Below are positions 26,229 through 32,995 of a stretch of 39,846 bases of DNA, one piece after another. This DNA is from Betaproteobacteria bacterium HGW-Betaproteobacteria-16 (GTDB lineage: Bacteria > Pseudomonadota > Gammaproteobacteria > Burkholderiales > Burkholderiaceae_C): the NCBI GenBank assembly GCA_002840835.1, contig PHCQ01000044.1, positions 1 through 39,846 on the forward strand, written 5' to 3'. The notes beneath the pieces are model-generated. The model was not told the origin of the DNA. It saw nothing but the letters and a program-made list of their open reading frames with translations, and did not search any database. The position numbers and the translations under genes are program-made. Position 1 is the stretch's first letter; the number at the start of each line of letters is the position of its first letter.

Positions 26229-27227
26229 TCATTGTCCGGCAATCCGTTCACGCCACACCACCCTTACGCTGAGACCGCTGCGAACCACCACGGAACGCTC
26301 CTCGATCACCACATCGTCGAGTCTGAGCCGCCCACGAATTTCAAAGAACCGGCTGCGTGCACCGTGGTGGAGATCGGACAGCTGCACCGATTCGTAGCGC
26401 GCCATCAAGACCTCGGCATCGTTCAGGCTCTTGAAGGGGGTGCGCTCCCGTTCGTAAATCAGCTGCTGTGCCTGGGCCATGTCCAGCCCCGGGATGCTGG
26501 CCGCCAGGGCCTGCGCGCTGGCCGTGTTGATGTTGAGCGTTGTTCGCATGGGCAGCACCACTACGTGCGGCTCCAGCACCGCCAGACTGGACTGCCGAAT
26601 GCCCAGCCACGCCAGATGGGCCAGCTTCTTGGGCGCCAGTGCGGTGGGAGACGGCTTGGGGTCCTTCAGTGCCAGATTGTGCGTCTTCACCAGCTCGTTC
26701 GCAGCAGCGGTCAACTCCGAAGCCGGCAGATCCAGCAGTTCGAACAGGCGGGTGAACGCCCGCATGTCGGTCTCCGAAAGGGCGGCCTTGGCTTCTGCGC
26801 CGTCGCCGGTCACACGGACCAGGTTCGTGATGTTCATGCGCGATTGCAGGTCGATGATCTCGCCCGACAGAAAGGCCTGCAGCACATCGTCTGTGTTGTT
26901 GTTCTTGTCGACCGCAAGAAAGCTGGTCAGCCGCGCTTCTTCAAGCGGTATGGCCCAGGGCTCGCCCAGGTGGTCGCCGTTGCCGCTGTTCTGGTTCGCA
27001 CGCGCGTCCTCTCGCAAGATCAACCGGGACCAGTCCAGCGCGCCGGTCAGTATCCAGGATGCCTGCATGCGCTGGCGCTCGGCCGTTTCCACCTCTACGG
27101 CCCGCCATTGTTGCCACATGGCCGCTGCGGCCATCGTGGCCACCAGCGTCACGGTCAGCATGGCCAGCAGCAGGGCCGCGCCCTTTTGCAATCGGGCAGG
27201 CGGCCGGAACGTGCGCAAGGGATTCAC
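26229..27227 (-). CDS. gspK: Type II secretion minor pseudopilin GspK
   Basis: GspK sits at the pseudopilus tip with GspI and GspJ. The 332-residue product has a prepilin leader ending KG before AALLLAMLTVTLVATMAAAAM; the usual Glu5 of the mature pilin is replaced, as is normal in GspK. The large alpha domain has INTASAQALAASIPGLDMAQAQQLI near 240-265, a helix-hairpin-helix-like region typical of the family. The GTG start at 27227 overlaps the gspJ stop as GTGA and has GGAGG seven bases upstream, which fixes the start. Confidence 0.94.
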   Translation of the reverse strand: MNPLRTFRPPARLQKGAALLLAMLTVTLVATMAAAAMWQQWRAVEVETAERQRMQASWILTGALDWSRLILREDARANQNSGNGDHLGEPWAIPLEEARLTSFLAVDKNNNTDDVLQAFLSGEIIDLQSRMNITNLVRVTGDGAEAKAALSETDMRAFTRLFELLDLPASELTAAANELVKTHNLALKDPKPSPTALAPKKLAHLAWLGIRQSSLAVLEPHVVVLPMRTTLNINTASAQALAASIPGLDMAQAQQLIYERERTPFKSLNDAEVLMARYESVQLSDLHHGARSRFFEIRGRLRLDDVVIEERSVVVRSGLSVRVVWRERIAGQ

Positions 27228-27925
27228 CTGCCCGCCTCCAGCGTGGTTCGAACCCAGTCGCGCACCACTTCACCTGTCAGGCTGTGGCCAGGCGACATGC
27301 TGAGCACCACCCGGACACCATTGGGGAGCTGGTTCTCTTCCGAGTCAATGCCGCCCTGGTTGCCGACCGCTGATTGCGGGTTGCCCCAGGTTTCACCCCG
27401 GTGATAAAAAAGCTGCCACTGGGTAATCGGAATCAGCGCCACGCTGCTTTCGTCGCTCGATGCGGCGCCGCTGCCCTGGGATTCGCGCCCCCACTCGGAT
27501 GCCCGTTGCCAGGCGCGGGCCAACTGGTCACGCCGCTGGATCGAGCCAGACTGCCACCGCGACCAATGCGCTGGACCTGCGCCTCCAGAGATGCGCGCCC
27601 AGGCCACCACCCGCATGCCGGGGCTGACCAGTCCGGTTTCGCTCGCGTCCCGACGTGTGAGACGCAGCACGCGGCCGTCGAAATCCAGTGCACTGATTTC
27701 ACCGGTGTCGAACACCGCATCCAGGTCGGCGTTCCATTGCCCCAGTGTTGCCTGCAGGCGCAGCAGATCGTCGGCGTGTTGCTGGGTCAGGGTCTGGGTC
27801 CGTGTCATGCCATCGATGGAGCGCCAGCTCAGCAGCGCCAGCATCGACATCACCACGATGGCAACCAGCAGCTCAATCAGGGTGAAACCACCGATGCGCC
27901 TGGCTCGGGCAGACAGCGCGATCAT
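27224..27925 (-). CDS. gspJ: Type II secretion minor pseudopilin GspJ
   Basis: GspJ is a tip pseudopilin. The 233-residue product has a type IV prepilin leader cut after Gly13 in RRIGGFTLIELLVAIVVMSM, with Glu5 of the mature chain. A hydrophobic helix and a beta domain follow, with WNADLDAVFDTGEISALDFDG. The C-terminus (VRVVLSMSPGHSLTGEVVRDWVRT) is typical. The start and the gspI stop share one base (TGATG), so the genes are translationally coupled. Confidence 0.94.
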   Translation of the reverse strand: MIALSARARRIGGFTLIELLVAIVVMSMLALLSWRSIDGMTRTQTLTQQHADDLLRLQATLGQWNADLDAVFDTGEISALDFDGRVLRLTRRDASETGLVSPGMRVVAWARISGGAGPAHWSRWQSGSIQRRDQLARAWQRASEWGRESQGSGAASSDESSVALIPITQWQLFYHRGETWGNPQSAVGNQGGIDSEENQLPNGVRVVLSMSPGHSLTGEVVRDWVRTTLEAGR

Positions 27926-28317
27926 CAGTACCTTCCCTGCACGGTGGACAGATTCAGCAAGCGCACTGTCGAGGGACCGGCCGCGGATTCGACAATCGCA
28001 TCCACCCGGCGGAAGTTCGGGTTGGGCGTGGGCAGAACGGACAGGCGAACCACCAGGGTGCGACCTGCCTGAACGCAGTCGGTGGTGCTTTCACCCACGT
28101 TCGGCAATTGGCGGGCCAGACGCAGGCGGGTCAATTCGTTTTCTGCGCACAGCTGTGCCAGCCATTGTTCGGTCTGGCGTTCAGCCGAGCGGGTCAGTGC
28201 ACCCGTGGCCTGAAGACCTGCCGCCAAGGCAATCGCCACCACCGCCAGAGCCACCAGCACTTCGACCAGGGTGAAGCCGTTGTTTCGGCGAGCATCCAGG
28301 TGAAGAGGTGCCTTCAT
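27925..28317 (-). CDS. gspI: Type II secretion minor pseudopilin GspI
   Basis: GspI starts tip-complex formation with GspJ and GspK. The 130-residue product has the leader MKAPLHLDARRNNG cut before FTLVEVLVALAVVAIALAAG, with Glu5 present. The mature protein, about 116 residues, fits the family, and AENELTRLRLARQLPNVGES matches the usual GspI segment after the helix. Its ATG overlaps the gspH stop as ATGA. Confidence 0.94.
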   Translation of the reverse strand: MKAPLHLDARRNNGFTLVEVLVALAVVAIALAAGLQATGALTRSAERQTEQWLAQLCAENELTRLRLARQLPNVGESTTDCVQAGRTLVVRLSVLPTPNPNFRRVDAIVESAAGPSTVRLLNLSTVQGRY

Positions 28318-28784
28318 GGCGCTACCTCTGGCGCAGCTACAGCAAAAGGCGACAGGCCGTCGGTGGTGAGCATGAGGCTGCGTTCGCCCAGTTGCAGGGT
28401 CAGGCGCTGAGCCGCGATCAAGGGTTCCGGTCCCAGCACCAAGGTCTGTGCGCCGGGCGGCTGGATGATCTGGGCCCGTGTTTCAGGTGCCAGCCAGTTC
28501 CTTGGCCCCCAGATGGATGAGGTGCTTCCGGTCGCAGTGTCGGGCCGAGGTCGCACGTCCACAAATTCAAAGCCCTCCGGCCGCGCGCGCCAGATCACAG
28601 GCACGCCGGTGGTGCGCGACTGGGCCCGGGCGGACTCCAGCATCGCCGACAGACGCAGCGCTTCGCGTTCAAGCTGAGTGGCTTCTCCATCGCGCAGGGC
28701 CAGGGTGGCGCCTGCGGTGGCCAAGGCCGCAATGGCCACGACCACCATCAGCTCCAGCAATGTGAATCCGCGGCTGCGGTGCAT
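28314..28784 (-). CDS. gspH: Type II secretion minor pseudopilin GspH
   Basis: GspH links the tip complex to the major pseudopilin. The 156-residue product has a very short leader, MHRSRG, before FTLLELMVVVAIAALATAGA, with Glu5 present. A beta domain follows that contains LESARAQSRTTGVPVIWRARPEGFEF, typical of GspH. It starts three bases after the gspG stop and overlaps gspI by four bases. Confidence 0.94.
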   Translation of the reverse strand: MHRSRGFTLLELMVVVAIAALATAGATLALRDGEATQLEREALRLSAMLESARAQSRTTGVPVIWRARPEGFEFVDVRPRPDTATGSTSSIWGPRNWLAPETRAQIIQPPGAQTLVLGPEPLIAAQRLTLQLGERSLMLTTDGLSPFAVAAPEVAP

Positions 28785-28787
28785 GGC

Positions 28788-29258
28788 CTATTGCCAGCTG
28801 CCGATGTCTGCGTCTCGTCCCTCGCCACCCGGCTGTCCGTTCGCGCCCAGGGACAGCACATCGATTTCTCCCTGCAAGCCTGGATTCAGGTACTGGTAGG
28901 GGTTGTTCCAGGGGTCGTTGGGCAGTTTGTCGAGGTAAGGACGCCAGTTGGGCGGCACGGGTCCAGAGGAGGGCTTGGCAACCAAAGCCCTTAGGCCTTG
29001 CTCAGTAGTGGGGTAACGCTGGTTGTCCAGCCGGTAGAGCTTGAGCGCCTGCACGATGTTGTTGACATCGGTCCGGGCGGTGGTCACACGCGCATCGTCT
29101 GCCCGGTCCAGCACGTTGGGAACGATCAGCGCGGCCAGCAGGCCGATGATGACAAGCACCACCATCAGCTCGATCAGGGTGAAGCCTCGGCTCACTGCGC
29201 GCAAGGCTCTAGGCAGAATGGCCAGCGACCGTGCCCGGGGGGGGCAATAATGTGTCAA
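28788..29258 (-). CDS. gspG: Type II secretion major pseudopilin GspG
   Basis: GspG is the main pseudopilus subunit. The conserved core FTLIELMVVLVIIGLLAALIVPNV is followed by DRADDARVTTARTDVNNIVQALKLYRLDNQRYPT. The end, DPWNNPYQYLNPGLQGEIDVLSLGANGQPGG, holds the calcium-site region. The start is not certain. TTG at 29258 is chosen because GGGAG lies six bases upstream; it gives a 26-residue leader. A GTG at 29195 would give a short leader (MSRG) like that of GspH but lacks a ribosome binding site, and ATG at 29324 gives an unlikely 48-residue leader. It is the first gene of the minus-strand operon and is divergent from gspC. Confidence 0.93.
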   Translation of the reverse strand: MTHYCPPRARSLAILPRALRAVSRGFTLIELMVVLVIIGLLAALIVPNVLDRADDARVTTARTDVNNIVQALKLYRLDNQRYPTTEQGLRALVAKPSSGPVPPNWRPYLDKLPNDPWNNPYQYLNPGLQGEIDVLSLGANGQPGGEGRDADIGSWQ

Positions 29259-29333
29259 AACGTTCTCCCGAAAACAAGTCTTCGGCCATTTGGATGGCGG
29301 CATGCCATGGCCGACGTCGATCATAATGCGCCT

Positions 29334-29843
29334 ATGAGCAAGTCACTGTCGTTTGGCCATTCTGTCTTTCAGGGCGACGTCCCTGCCGGGCTGGTGCCTG
29401 TACGGCGTCCCTGGTCAGGGGTGGCGGCAGGTGTGATCTGGCTGGCGGCTGGCTTGAGCGCAGGTTATTGGGTGCTCCAGGCATGGGGGCGCTCGCCCGT
29501 CACGCCGCTGGCATCGGCGACCGTGTCTCTGCCGGTGGTCGACACCAACAGCGTGTCGCAAGCACTGGGCGCCACAGCTGCGCCTGTGGTGGGTGATGCC
29601 GGGCCAGCGGTGCCGGTGGCCACCCGCTACGACCTCATCGGTGTGGTCTCCGACCGGCGTCAGCAAGGTGCGGCACTGATTGCGGTGGATGGGCAGCCTC
29701 CCAAGCCTTATCCCGTGGGCGCCGAGCTGGAAGGCGGCATGTTCTTGCAGTCCGTGAACGGACGCACCGTGCGTCTGGGGCCTTCCATGTCGGCGCCTCA
29801 CAGCTTGGAACTCACCTTGCCGGCGCCTCCCGAAGGCGCTTGA
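29334..29843 (+). CDS. gspC: Type II secretion protein GspC
   Basis: GspC is the inner-membrane clamp that contacts the secretin. From the ATG at 29334 it is 169 residues, with a short cytoplasmic N-terminus, one transmembrane helix (VAAGVIWLAAGLSAGYWVLQAW, about 30-51), a linker and a homology-region domain. The domain has YDLIGVVSDRRQQGAALIAVDGQPPKPYPVGAELEGGMFLQSV. No PDZ domain follows, which is a common short form. The gene is divergent from gspG, with 75 bases between starts. The frame is open upstream to 28998 only as a shadow of gspG. Confidence 0.92.
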   Translation: MSKSLSFGHSVFQGDVPAGLVPVRRPWSGVAAGVIWLAAGLSAGYWVLQAWGRSPVTPLASATVSLPVVDTNSVSQALGATAAPVVGDAGPAVPVATRYDLIGVVSDRRQQGAALIAVDGQPPKPYPVGAELEGGMFLQSVNGRTVRLGPSMSAPHSLELTLPAPPEGA

Positions 29844-29854
29844 CTTTTCCCACC

Positions 29855-29970
29855 CCCGCGCCGCGCCTTCGGCACGTCACCCCCTCAAGGGGGCGATACC
29901 AGTCGTCCGGCAAAGCCGGCCCGACGGTATCTCTGGATGGAGTCACTTCGCGCCGGAACGCTTGGCTCAC
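29855..29970 (+). repeat. Structured stop-proximal repeat, copy R10 (behind gspC)
   Basis: It begins about 11 bases after the gspC stop, in the same sense. A GC hairpin (CCGCGccttcGGC-like) and CCCCCtcaaGGGGG come first. The long hairpin has outer arms GATACC (29895-29900) and GGTATC (29926-29931), inner arms GTCG (29902-29905) and CGAC (29922-29925), and tip CCGGC (29907-29911) and GCCGG (29915-29919) with an AAA loop. The tail is CTGGATGGAGTCACTTCGCG followed by CCGGAACG, closely matching R5. All arms are fully paired. Confidence 0.92.
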
Positions 29971-29971
29971 C

Positions 29972-30040
29972 CCCGCAGCGCTTCGCCCTACCCACTCGAG
30001 GGAACGATACCAGCGGCCCGGCAAAGCCGGTTCCTCAGGT
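29972..30040 (+). repeat. Structured repeat, copy R11, broken at cobT stop
   Basis: This is a second copy in direct tandem behind R10 and in the same sense. The GC module is CGCAGCGCTTCG-like and the C/G-run hairpin is worn down to CCCACTCGAGGGA. The long hairpin keeps GATACC, GCGG, CCGGC and GCCGG. The right side then reads CCTCAGGTCT, where the cobT stop (30035-30037, minus) begins, so the outer stem is lost. The copy thus ends inside the 3' end of the convergent cobT gene. Confidence 0.82.
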
Positions 30041-31138
30041 CTGCGGCGCAAGCAGATCGCGCGCTGCCAGCAGCAAAGGCCAGGCCAGCAGCGCGCCGAC
30101 GCCCTGGCCCACCCGGAGTTCCATGTCCATCAGCGGCTGCGCCTGCAGATGGATGAGCAGCAGGCGGTGGCCGGGTTCGGCCGATCGGTGGCTGTAGACC
30201 AGGTAGTCGGCTACGGCAGGGCGCAAGCTTCTTGCCACCAGTGCCGCGGTGCCTGACACAAAGCCATCCACCAGAACAATCCGCCGTTCGCTTGCCGCCT
30301 GCACCATGGCGCCCGCCATCATGGCGATTTCGAATCCACCCATGGCGGCAAGGGCTGCCAGGGGCGACACGGCCTTGCGATGTCGGGTGGCTGCTTCAAA
30401 CAGCTTTTCCAGCTTGTGTCGCCGCTCGGTGTCTGCCAGGCCGCCTTCCTGCTCGTGGTCGCTTCCACACGCATCGGCGAGGGGGACGCCGCAAAGCCTG
30501 GACAGCAGCAGGGCCGCACACGAGGTGTTGCCCACGCCCACGTCGCCCAGCGCCACCACATTGCCCGGCAAGTGACGAACCACATCCATACCGGCATGCA
30601 AAGCCGCCACCGCTTGTGTCAAAGACATGGCCGGACTCAGCACCATGTTGCGCGTGCCATATCCGATCTTGCGCAACAACAGGGGCACTTGTCCCTTGTC
30701 CGAGTCAGGTGGCGTCAAGGGATTCGCGAGCCCCGCATCGATCACCGTCAGGTCAAAGCCGTGAAGCGTGGAGAGTGCGTTGACGGGTGCTCGGCCGGCG
30801 AGTACCTGCGTGACGCGCTGACCCGTCACCGCTTGGGGAAACGCAGACACACCCTCGTCTGCGATGCCGTGATCAGCGGCGAACACGAGCATCTGGGGAG
30901 ATTCAAATGCCAATGCTTCGAATGGCGCAGGGGGCGCGTGCTGAATCCGTCCCAATTGAAGCACCAGTGCTTCCATCCTTCCCAATGCGTGCTCTGGAAA
31001 CCCCTCTGGCGTGACGCGCCCTCGAAGCGCATGGTCCAGGTGAATGTCAGCCGTGGGCTCCACCTCGGGAAGCTTCAAGCCGCTGGACGTGACAGAGGGC
31101 TGGACTGAACCTGGGCTTGGGAAAGGCTGGATGTTCAT
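30035..31138 (-). CDS. cobT: Nicotinate-nucleotide--dimethylbenzimidazole phosphoribosyltransferase CobT
   Basis: CobT makes alpha-ribazole phosphate for the lower loop of cobalamin. The 367-residue product has the family parts PQMLVFAADHGIADEGVSAFPQAVT, GDVGVGNTSCAALLLSRLCG, AALAAMGGFEIAMMAGAM and LVDGFVSGTAALVA. Near the C-terminus, where the family has GEGTGA with the proposed catalytic glutamate (Glu317 of the Salmonella enzyme), this protein reads RVGQGVGALLAWPLL, with glutamine (codon CAG). Activity may therefore be altered. It lies 18 bases behind ilvA on the same strand, with no other cobalamin gene nearby. No clear ribosome binding site is seen. Confidence 0.92.
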   Translation of the reverse strand: MNIQPFPSPGSVQPSVTSSGLKLPEVEPTADIHLDHALRGRVTPEGFPEHALGRMEALVLQLGRIQHAPPAPFEALAFESPQMLVFAADHGIADEGVSAFPQAVTGQRVTQVLAGRAPVNALSTLHGFDLTVIDAGLANPLTPPDSDKGQVPLLLRKIGYGTRNMVLSPAMSLTQAVAALHAGMDVVRHLPGNVVALGDVGVGNTSCAALLLSRLCGVPLADACGSDHEQEGGLADTERRHKLEKLFEAATRHRKAVSPLAALAAMGGFEIAMMAGAMVQAASERRIVLVDGFVSGTAALVARSLRPAVADYLVYSHRSAEPGHRLLLIHLQAQPLMDMELRVGQGVGALLAWPLLLAARDLLAPQT

Positions 31139-31156
31139 GTGCTGCCCAAGGACGGG

Positions 31157-32770
31157 TCAGGTCTTGAGGAAAAGACGGTAGACCGGATTCCCGGTCTCTT
31201 CCACAAAAGGGTAGCCCAGAGTTTCGAGAAACCTGGTGAATGCCTTGTCGTCTTTATCCGGCACCTGCAATCCCACCAGAATGCGACCGTAGTCAGCGCC
31301 CTGGTTGCGGTAGTGGAACAGACTGATGTTCCAGCCTGGTCGCATCAGGCTCAGGAACTTCAGCAGAGCGCCAGGGCGCTCGGGAAACACGAAGCGCAAG
31401 AGGCGCTCGTCCTTGGCCAGCGCCGAGTGGCCACCCACCATGTGCCGGATGTGCTCCTTGGCCAGTTCGTCGTGCGTCAGGTCAAGGGTGTCAAAGCCGT
31501 GACGGCACAGATTGCCGGCGATTTTCTTTGACTCGCCCTTGCCATGCGTTGTCATACCGACAAACACGTGCGCCTGGGCGCCGTCGTGGATACGGTAGTT
31601 GAACTCGGTCACATTCCGGGGCCCACCGGGCAGTTCTCCAATGACTTCGCAAAAGCGGCGAAAGCTGCCTCGCTCTTCCGGGATCGTCACGGCAAACAGC
31701 GCTTCCCGCTCCTCGCCCACTTCGGCCCTTTCCGCGACAAAACGCAGGCGGTCGAAGTTCATGTTGGCGCCGCACAGAATGGCGGCGTAGGTCTCGCCCT
31801 TGGTCTTGTGGGTGGCCACATACTGCTTGATGGCCGCAACCGCCATGGCGCCAGACGGCTCCACGATGCTGCGCGTGTCCACGAACACATCCTTGATGGC
31901 CGCACACACCGCATCGGTATCGACCACCACGAACTCATCCACCAGTCCGCGTGCGATCCGGAACGTCTCTTCGCCCACCAGTTTGACCGCCGTGCCATCG
32001 GCAAACAGACCCACGTCGCTCAGGGTGATCCGCTCGCCCGATGTGACCGATTGCAGCATGGCATCCGAGTCGGTCGTCTGAACACCGATGACCTTGATTT
32101 CAGGCCGAACAGCCTTGATGTAGTTGGCCACGCCTGAAATCAGTCCACCACCTCCGATGGCCACAAACACGGCGTCCAGGTGGTCAGAGCCAAGGCTCTG
32201 CAACTGCCTGAGGATCTCCATGGCGATGGTTCCCTGGCCTGCGATCACGTCCGGGTCGTCAAACGGGTGCACAAAAGTCAGGCCCTGCTTTTTCTGCAGC
32301 GTCACGGCGTGGGTGTACGCGTCCGAGTAACTATCCCCGTGAAGCACCACTTCGCCGCCCAGTGCACGCACGGCGTCCACCTTGAGTTGTGGCGTGGTGG
32401 TCGGCATCACGATCACAGCGCGCGTGCCGAGCTTGTGGGCACCCAGTGCCACGCCCTGGGCGTGATTGCCTGCCGATGCGCAGATGACGCCTCTCTCCAG
32501 TTGTGCTCGTTCGAGGTGCGCCATCTTGTTGTAGGCGCCACGCAACTTGAAGCTGAACACCGGTTGCTGGTCTTCGCGCTTGAGCAGCACCTTGTTGTGC
32601 AAACGGCGACTCAGGTTCCTGGCAGGCTCCAGTGCGGACTCCACTGCGACGTCATAGACGCGAGCCGTCAGGATTTTCTTGAGGTAATCAGCTGGACTCA
32701 GGGCCCCTGTGGTGGCAGGGGTCTCGGCTCGGGTCGTCAGTGGGGGGGATCTGGGTGTGCGGGCTGGCAT
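31157..32770 (-). CDS. ilvA: Biosynthetic threonine deaminase IlvA
   Basis: IlvA converts threonine to 2-oxobutanoate, the first step to isoleucine, using PLP. The ATG at 32770 with AAGGA five bases upstream gives 537 residues; a GTG at 32785 is rejected as less supported. The catalytic domain (about 30-345) has the PLP lysine in FSFKLRGAYNKM, SAGNHAQGVALGAHKLG, and the phosphate-binding GGGGLISG. Two ACT-like regulatory domains follow (about 360-537), as in the long, isoleucine-inhibited form. Its upstream region holds a repeat-like segment and a strong terminator belonging to a candidate small RNA. Confidence 0.95.
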   Translation of the reverse strand: MPARTPRSPPLTTRAETPATTGALSPADYLKKILTARVYDVAVESALEPARNLSRRLHNKVLLKREDQQPVFSFKLRGAYNKMAHLERAQLERGVICASAGNHAQGVALGAHKLGTRAVIVMPTTTPQLKVDAVRALGGEVVLHGDSYSDAYTHAVTLQKKQGLTFVHPFDDPDVIAGQGTIAMEILRQLQSLGSDHLDAVFVAIGGGGLISGVANYIKAVRPEIKVIGVQTTDSDAMLQSVTSGERITLSDVGLFADGTAVKLVGEETFRIARGLVDEFVVVDTDAVCAAIKDVFVDTRSIVEPSGAMAVAAIKQYVATHKTKGETYAAILCGANMNFDRLRFVAERAEVGEEREALFAVTIPEERGSFRRFCEVIGELPGGPRNVTEFNYRIHDGAQAHVFVGMTTHGKGESKKIAGNLCRHGFDTLDLTHDELAKEHIRHMVGGHSALAKDERLLRFVFPERPGALLKFLSLMRPGWNISLFHYRNQGADYGRILVGLQVPDKDDKAFTRFLETLGYPFVEETGNPVYRLFLKT

Positions 32771-32808
32771 GGTGTTCCTTGGCACGCATCATATCGGGCC
32801 AGAAAATG

Positions 32809-32887
32809 CCCCCAACGCTCCGCCGCTTGCGCGGGTCGCTGCCCCCGAGGGGTGCTTTTTGCCTTGGGGGCTGCCCGGCGGCAAAAA
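32809..32887. repeat. Second type of intergenic hairpin repeat between ilvA and the small RNA
   Basis: The segment has a GC hairpin (CCGC/GCGG arms within CCGCCGCTTGCGCGG), then CCCC (32842-32845) pairing with GGGG (32849-32852). A long hairpin follows, with TTTTTGCC (32856-32863) and GGCAAAAA (32880-32887). The modular order resembles the R1-R11 family, but the sequence of the last hairpin is different and no gene end lies next to it. The A/T arm overlaps the U tract of the terminator described below. A relationship to the main family is possible but not shown. Confidence 0.5.
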
Positions 32888-32915
32888 AAACCCGGACTGG
32901 CAGAACCGGTCCGGG
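32883..32915 (-). terminator. Strong intrinsic terminator of the candidate small RNA
   Basis: A ten-base-pair stem (CCCGGACTGG at 32891-32900 with CCGGTCCGGG at 32906-32915, one T-G pair) has a five-base loop. On the minus strand it is followed by eight T residues (32890-32883). No gene on the minus strand ends here, so it must end a non-coding transcript or attenuate transcription into ilvA. Confidence 0.88.
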
Positions 32916-32961
32916 CTTAAATCCACCCGTGGAGGGTAGAGGAGACAACCTTAAATACAAT
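32883..32961 (-). ncRNA. Candidate small RNA, about 79 nt, upstream of ilvA
   Basis: A sigma-70-like promoter (32995-32968) and a strong terminator frame a short minus-strand transcript with no start codon-led frame of note. The predicted RNA has a pyrimidine-rich single-stranded stretch (UCUCCUCU, complementary to Shine-Dalgarno sequences) and a small hairpin (arms ACCC/GGGU, loop UCCAC). A linker containing GGAUUUAAG precedes the terminator. This layout fits a trans-acting antisense RNA. It could instead be a terminated leader of ilvA, whose start is about 110 bases further on. The Rfam betaproteobacterial toxic small RNA family is one candidate for comparison. Identity is not established. 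Confidence 0.6.
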
Positions 32962-32967
32962 GACGCC

Positions 32968-32995
32968 AGTATATCCCCGGTATGCTGCGTTGCAA
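32968..32995 (-). promoter_or_regulatory. Sigma-70-like promoter for the candidate small RNA
   Basis: On the minus strand, TTGCAA (32995-32990) and TATACT (32973-32968) are separated by 16 bases. They match TTGACA and TATAAT at four and five positions. Transcription would begin near 32961. Confidence 0.5.

Noticed and set aside
29253..29258. TTGACA on the minus strand as a gspG promoter -35 element
   Set aside because: No acceptable -10 element lies 16-18 bases downstream. The bases fit better as a TTG start codon with a good ribosome binding site.
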